Shown here: piece after piece, positions 61,071-64,000 of the stretch
Layout: every line of letters starts with the position of its first letter
Position numbering within the stretch: the first letter of the stretch is position 1
Assembly (NCBI RefSeq): GCF_035083965.1
Contig: NC_089724.1
Span: 21,542,474 to 21,606,473 of the forward strand
Direction of reading: 5' to 3'
Length of the DNA stretch: 64,000 bases
Source: Branchiostoma lanceolatum
Taxonomy: Eukaryota; Chordata; Leptocardii; Amphioxiformes; Branchiostomatidae
Notes under the pieces: generated by a model
What the model was told of the DNA's origin: nothing
The model's input: the letters and a program-made list of their open reading frames with translations, nothing else
Database searches by the model: none
Translations under genes and position numbers: made by a program

Positions 61071-64000
61071 ATGGACCAGTGGAAGCCTAACCCGAGAGCA
61101 GCGCCGTTCATCCCGAGACAAAGGCCGAAGGGTTTCCGACTGGGCCCGTCGGCGAGGTGAGACTGATCCGTGATCATGATAAGCATGCCTGGATAATTTT
61201 TGATGGACGCGAACAAATTCTCTGTAGATGGACAATCTGCCAGCCAGTTGTCAAATTATGAATTAACTGTATTCTTTATCAACGCGACAGCTTATAATGT
61301 TCACTTCCCATAGCTAGTCGTTCATGAGTTATTTATAAAGTAAGTAAACATTGACATGGTTAAAATGCCCCAGTCGACTAGTGCAAGCTTGTAGGTTAAA
61401 TTAAAGGCGACAAAACGTGAAGTCTGACACAAAGGACTGCAGTATACGGAGAGAGGGTCGTCCGGGGTCTGATTTTGTTATTATTACAATATTTGGGTCT
61501 TCTGCAATATAACCAAACTACATGTATAACAAATGCAAACATAGAGATAACGGTAAGTGTATTCTATGTTGAATGCCAGACTATGTTCCAGATACAAATG
61601 TACCTGAAGTTGAGATTGCATGTACATGTATTTCCATCACCCTTCACAGGTCAGGCCCTCGAGTGTCCACCCGTGTCCTGCAGGCCATCTTAGTGGTCAT
61701 CCTGCTGGCCACAGTCATCATCAACATCCTCTTCATCCTGGACACCACCAAACGGCTGCGGCAGAAGTCAACACAAGACACCGCCTTTGGGTACGTCTTG
61801 TGGTCCTGTAGGAGCACATGTGATAGTACTACTATCGGCATTAGGCCCGTAACAAATTGCACAGTATAGTGAAGAATTAACAAACATTAAAATCAGTATG
61901 GGGAATGTATGCGGTGTTCTGATATTTTTTTACGTTTCCTTATCAGAGATGAGGAGGGAGGGTCGGACAACCATCATGCTCCTGGTCAGGACAGTCGCAG
62001 GAAGATCGACATCGCTGTGCTGTCCAGCCAGAACAAGGTGTCCGTAGCAGTGGACGGTACCACTGGTGGGTCAAATTTATCCTTACATAACCTTGGGCTG
62101 TTCCACTTAAAAGTTGCATGTGGGGTGAAAGTAATCTTGCAAATTTTAGTAAATCCAGTACAAGCAAATTTACATGTAATTACATTTTACAGACGTCTTT
62201 GTATTCAAGGTACTGTATTTTTCCTTGTGCCTTTTTTTTGAACAAAATAGCATTAACTGGATTAAGCCAAAGGGTTTTTTTCTTGTTGATGTTATAGCAT
62301 CTTCATAGCTATTTGTTTCTTGCTTAAGAGATTTGATCTGCTTTAATCGTCTGGCTTGTATTTTCAGTTCTTGAGGATGAAGACAGCGAGAAGGGTCGCG
62401 GGATCCACATCCTGGTCCTCCACCAGGCCACGGGCAGCGTCATGGCGCAGCGAGTGTTCGACACGTACTCCGCTCACGAGGACGAGGCCATGGTCCTGTT
62501 CCTGAACATGGTGTCAGACGGGAGGATCCTCATCTTCACTATAAAGGACGAGGGAACATTTCAGATGAAGGTAACATCTTTCTCCATCGCTTAATGCCTT
62601 TACTTCTCATCCTTTTTGTACTTTGTGTTCGTTTTGCTGAACAAAAATGTCCAAGGCATTTGGCAGATACTTTGGTGATATACAGCTGTGATACATAGCT
62701 GTCAATGATTTTCAATGTAAAACAGTTCCTGAAAATTAGGTCAGGCTGGACCCAAATTTTCATTGTGCTCTTTGTTGTCTGAATGTGTTTTGACACAGAC
62801 TACAGCCAGAAGTCTTCTGAAAACCCTGGGAAGCCAACATGCCGACATCCTGGGCTGGCGCGACATGTGGGGGTTTGTCGTGGTCAAGACTGGGAAGGTG
62901 TTTGCGGAGCAGCACAATAAGTCACCTGACCTGTCCACGTGGGCGGAGCCTGTCTACATGGAGACCTCCATTCCCTTGGCTGCCATGGAGGATAGCGACT
63001 GTCCGTGGCCCGACACGGACGTGAATCGACGGCGCCGTACATTCTGCAGCAAGATTGAAGGCTACGGGAGCTTGTGTAGCTGCAGCGACCCAGCTCCTAT
63101 AGAGATGAACCCGGAGCCTCTGCCCAACAACAGAATCGCAGACGTCCCTGTGTCTGTGATAGCCAGCAATAGGCCAAGTTATCTGTACCGCATGCTGCGG
63201 TCTCTTCTCTCAGCACATGGTGCTAATCCAAACATGGTGACCGTCTTTGTTGATGGCTTCTTTGAGGAGCCGATGGAAGTTGTGAAGCTGTTCGGTGTGC
63301 GAGGGATCCAGCATACACCCATAGGGGTGAAGAATGCACGCATATCACAGCATTACAAGGCAAGCTTAACAGCATCCTTTAACTTGTACCCTAAGGCTGA
63401 CTATGTTATAGTAGTGGAAGAGGACTTGGATGTTTCTGTAGACTTTTTCAGCTACTTCAGCCAGACGTTACCTCTCCTGGAGGAGGACCCAACAGTGTAC
63501 TGTGTATCTGCGTGGAACGATCAGGGCTACGAACACTCCTGTGGTGACCCTGCCCTGCTGTACAGAGTGGAAACCATGCCGGGATTAGGCTGGATCCTCA
63601 AACGCTCTCTCTACAAGGACGAACTTGAACCAAAATGGCCAACACCAGAAAAACTTTGGGATTGGGACATGTGGATGCGCCTCCCGGAGAACCGGAAAGG
63701 ACGTGAGTGCATCATTCCGGACATCTCGCGGACATATCACTTTGGCAGCTCGGGCTTGAACATGAACTCTTATTTTCAGGAACTTTACTTTAAGAAGCAT
63801 CTCATTAACACGGTGCCAAATGTAGAGTTAAAGAACATAGACAGGATGAAAAGTGAACCATATGAAGAAGACGTAAACAAGTTGATCAGCACTGCAGAAG
63901 TACTTGACCACAACATGTCCCCCTGTAGAGATAATCTGATCCCCGATGCTACCGAGGGCCAGAGCTATGTCTTATACATACAGATGGCACACGAGTCAGA
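61071..64000 (+). CDS. POMGNT1: Protein O-linked-mannose beta-1,2-N-acetylglucosaminyltransferase 1, 3'-truncated by the window
   Basis: Exons 61071-61156, 61650-61790, 61947-62065, 62368-62570 and 62799 onward join in phase; 583 residues lie in the window, of about 660 in human. The protein starts [16 protein letters not shown] signal-anchor helix [19 protein letters not shown] at about 41-59 marks a type II Golgi protein. The stem (lectin-like) domain includes [14 protein letters not shown] and [19 protein letters not shown]. The GT13 catalytic domain contains [35 protein letters not shown], the metal-binding acidic motif [15 protein letters not shown] and the segment [18 protein letters not shown]. 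It adds GlcNAc to O-mannose on alpha-dystroglycan. The reading frame is open at the right edge; about 75 C-terminal residues are missing. Confidence 0.96.

Noticed and set aside
60825-61235. 136-codon minus-strand open frame across the POMGNT1 start
   Set aside because: It overlaps POMGNT1 exon 1 in antisense and shows no family similarity.

Overview
This window looks like animal nuclear DNA from a chordate, most probably a cephalochordate (amphioxus, Branchiostoma). It carries eight multi-exon or single-exon protein-coding genes. Their proteins read as close relatives of vertebrate proteins: ARF6 is nearly identical, and RSPH1, EMC6, WDR54, FRA10AC1 and POMGNT1 align along their length. Introns are short to medium, have GT-AG ends and hold many small repeats. 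There are no bacterial operons, viral genes or CRISPR arrays. The species call is inference from these features, not from a database match.

Layout: ARF6 (-, 119-649), RSPH1 (+, 1372-3023), EMC6 (-, 4439-5714), WDR54 (+, 6032-11190), a HEATR4-like HEAT-repeat gene (-, 12704-22379), a large GAF-domain cyclic nucleotide phosphodiesterase of the PDE5/6/11 clade (+, 28688-54922), FRA10AC1 (-, 56669-60271) and POMGNT1 (+, 61071 to beyond the window end). The strands alternate perfectly, so every boundary is either a divergent promoter or a convergent pair of 3' ends. I assembled all exons by hand. For each gene the exon phases join without a frameshift, and the inferred lengths are close to the family norms: 176, 299, 118, 332, 1245, 999 and 317 residues, and at least 583 for POMGNT1.

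The most interesting gene is the phosphodiesterase. It has two GAF domains and a complete catalytic domain, its C-terminus ends in a CAAX-type box (CAIL), and it lies tail-to-tail with FRA10AC1. As I recall, human PDE6C and FRA10AC1 have the same arrangement. Prenylation box plus neighbour suggest the amphioxus counterpart of the vertebrate photoreceptor PDE6, although its GAF region still resembles PDE11/PDE5. Two back-to-back RFX X-box motifs lie 650 bp upstream, and a single X-box lies about 100 bp upstream of the ciliary gene RSPH1.

The rest of the window is rich in small mobile elements. The clearest is a perfect 103-bp-arm foldback element at 24626-24836 with 9-bp target-site duplications, and three decayed relatives of it are nearby. 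There is also an inserted element with 11-bp duplications 14 bp from a splice acceptor, a duplicated splice acceptor, SINE-like copies, a 1.46-kb composite repeat, and microsatellites.
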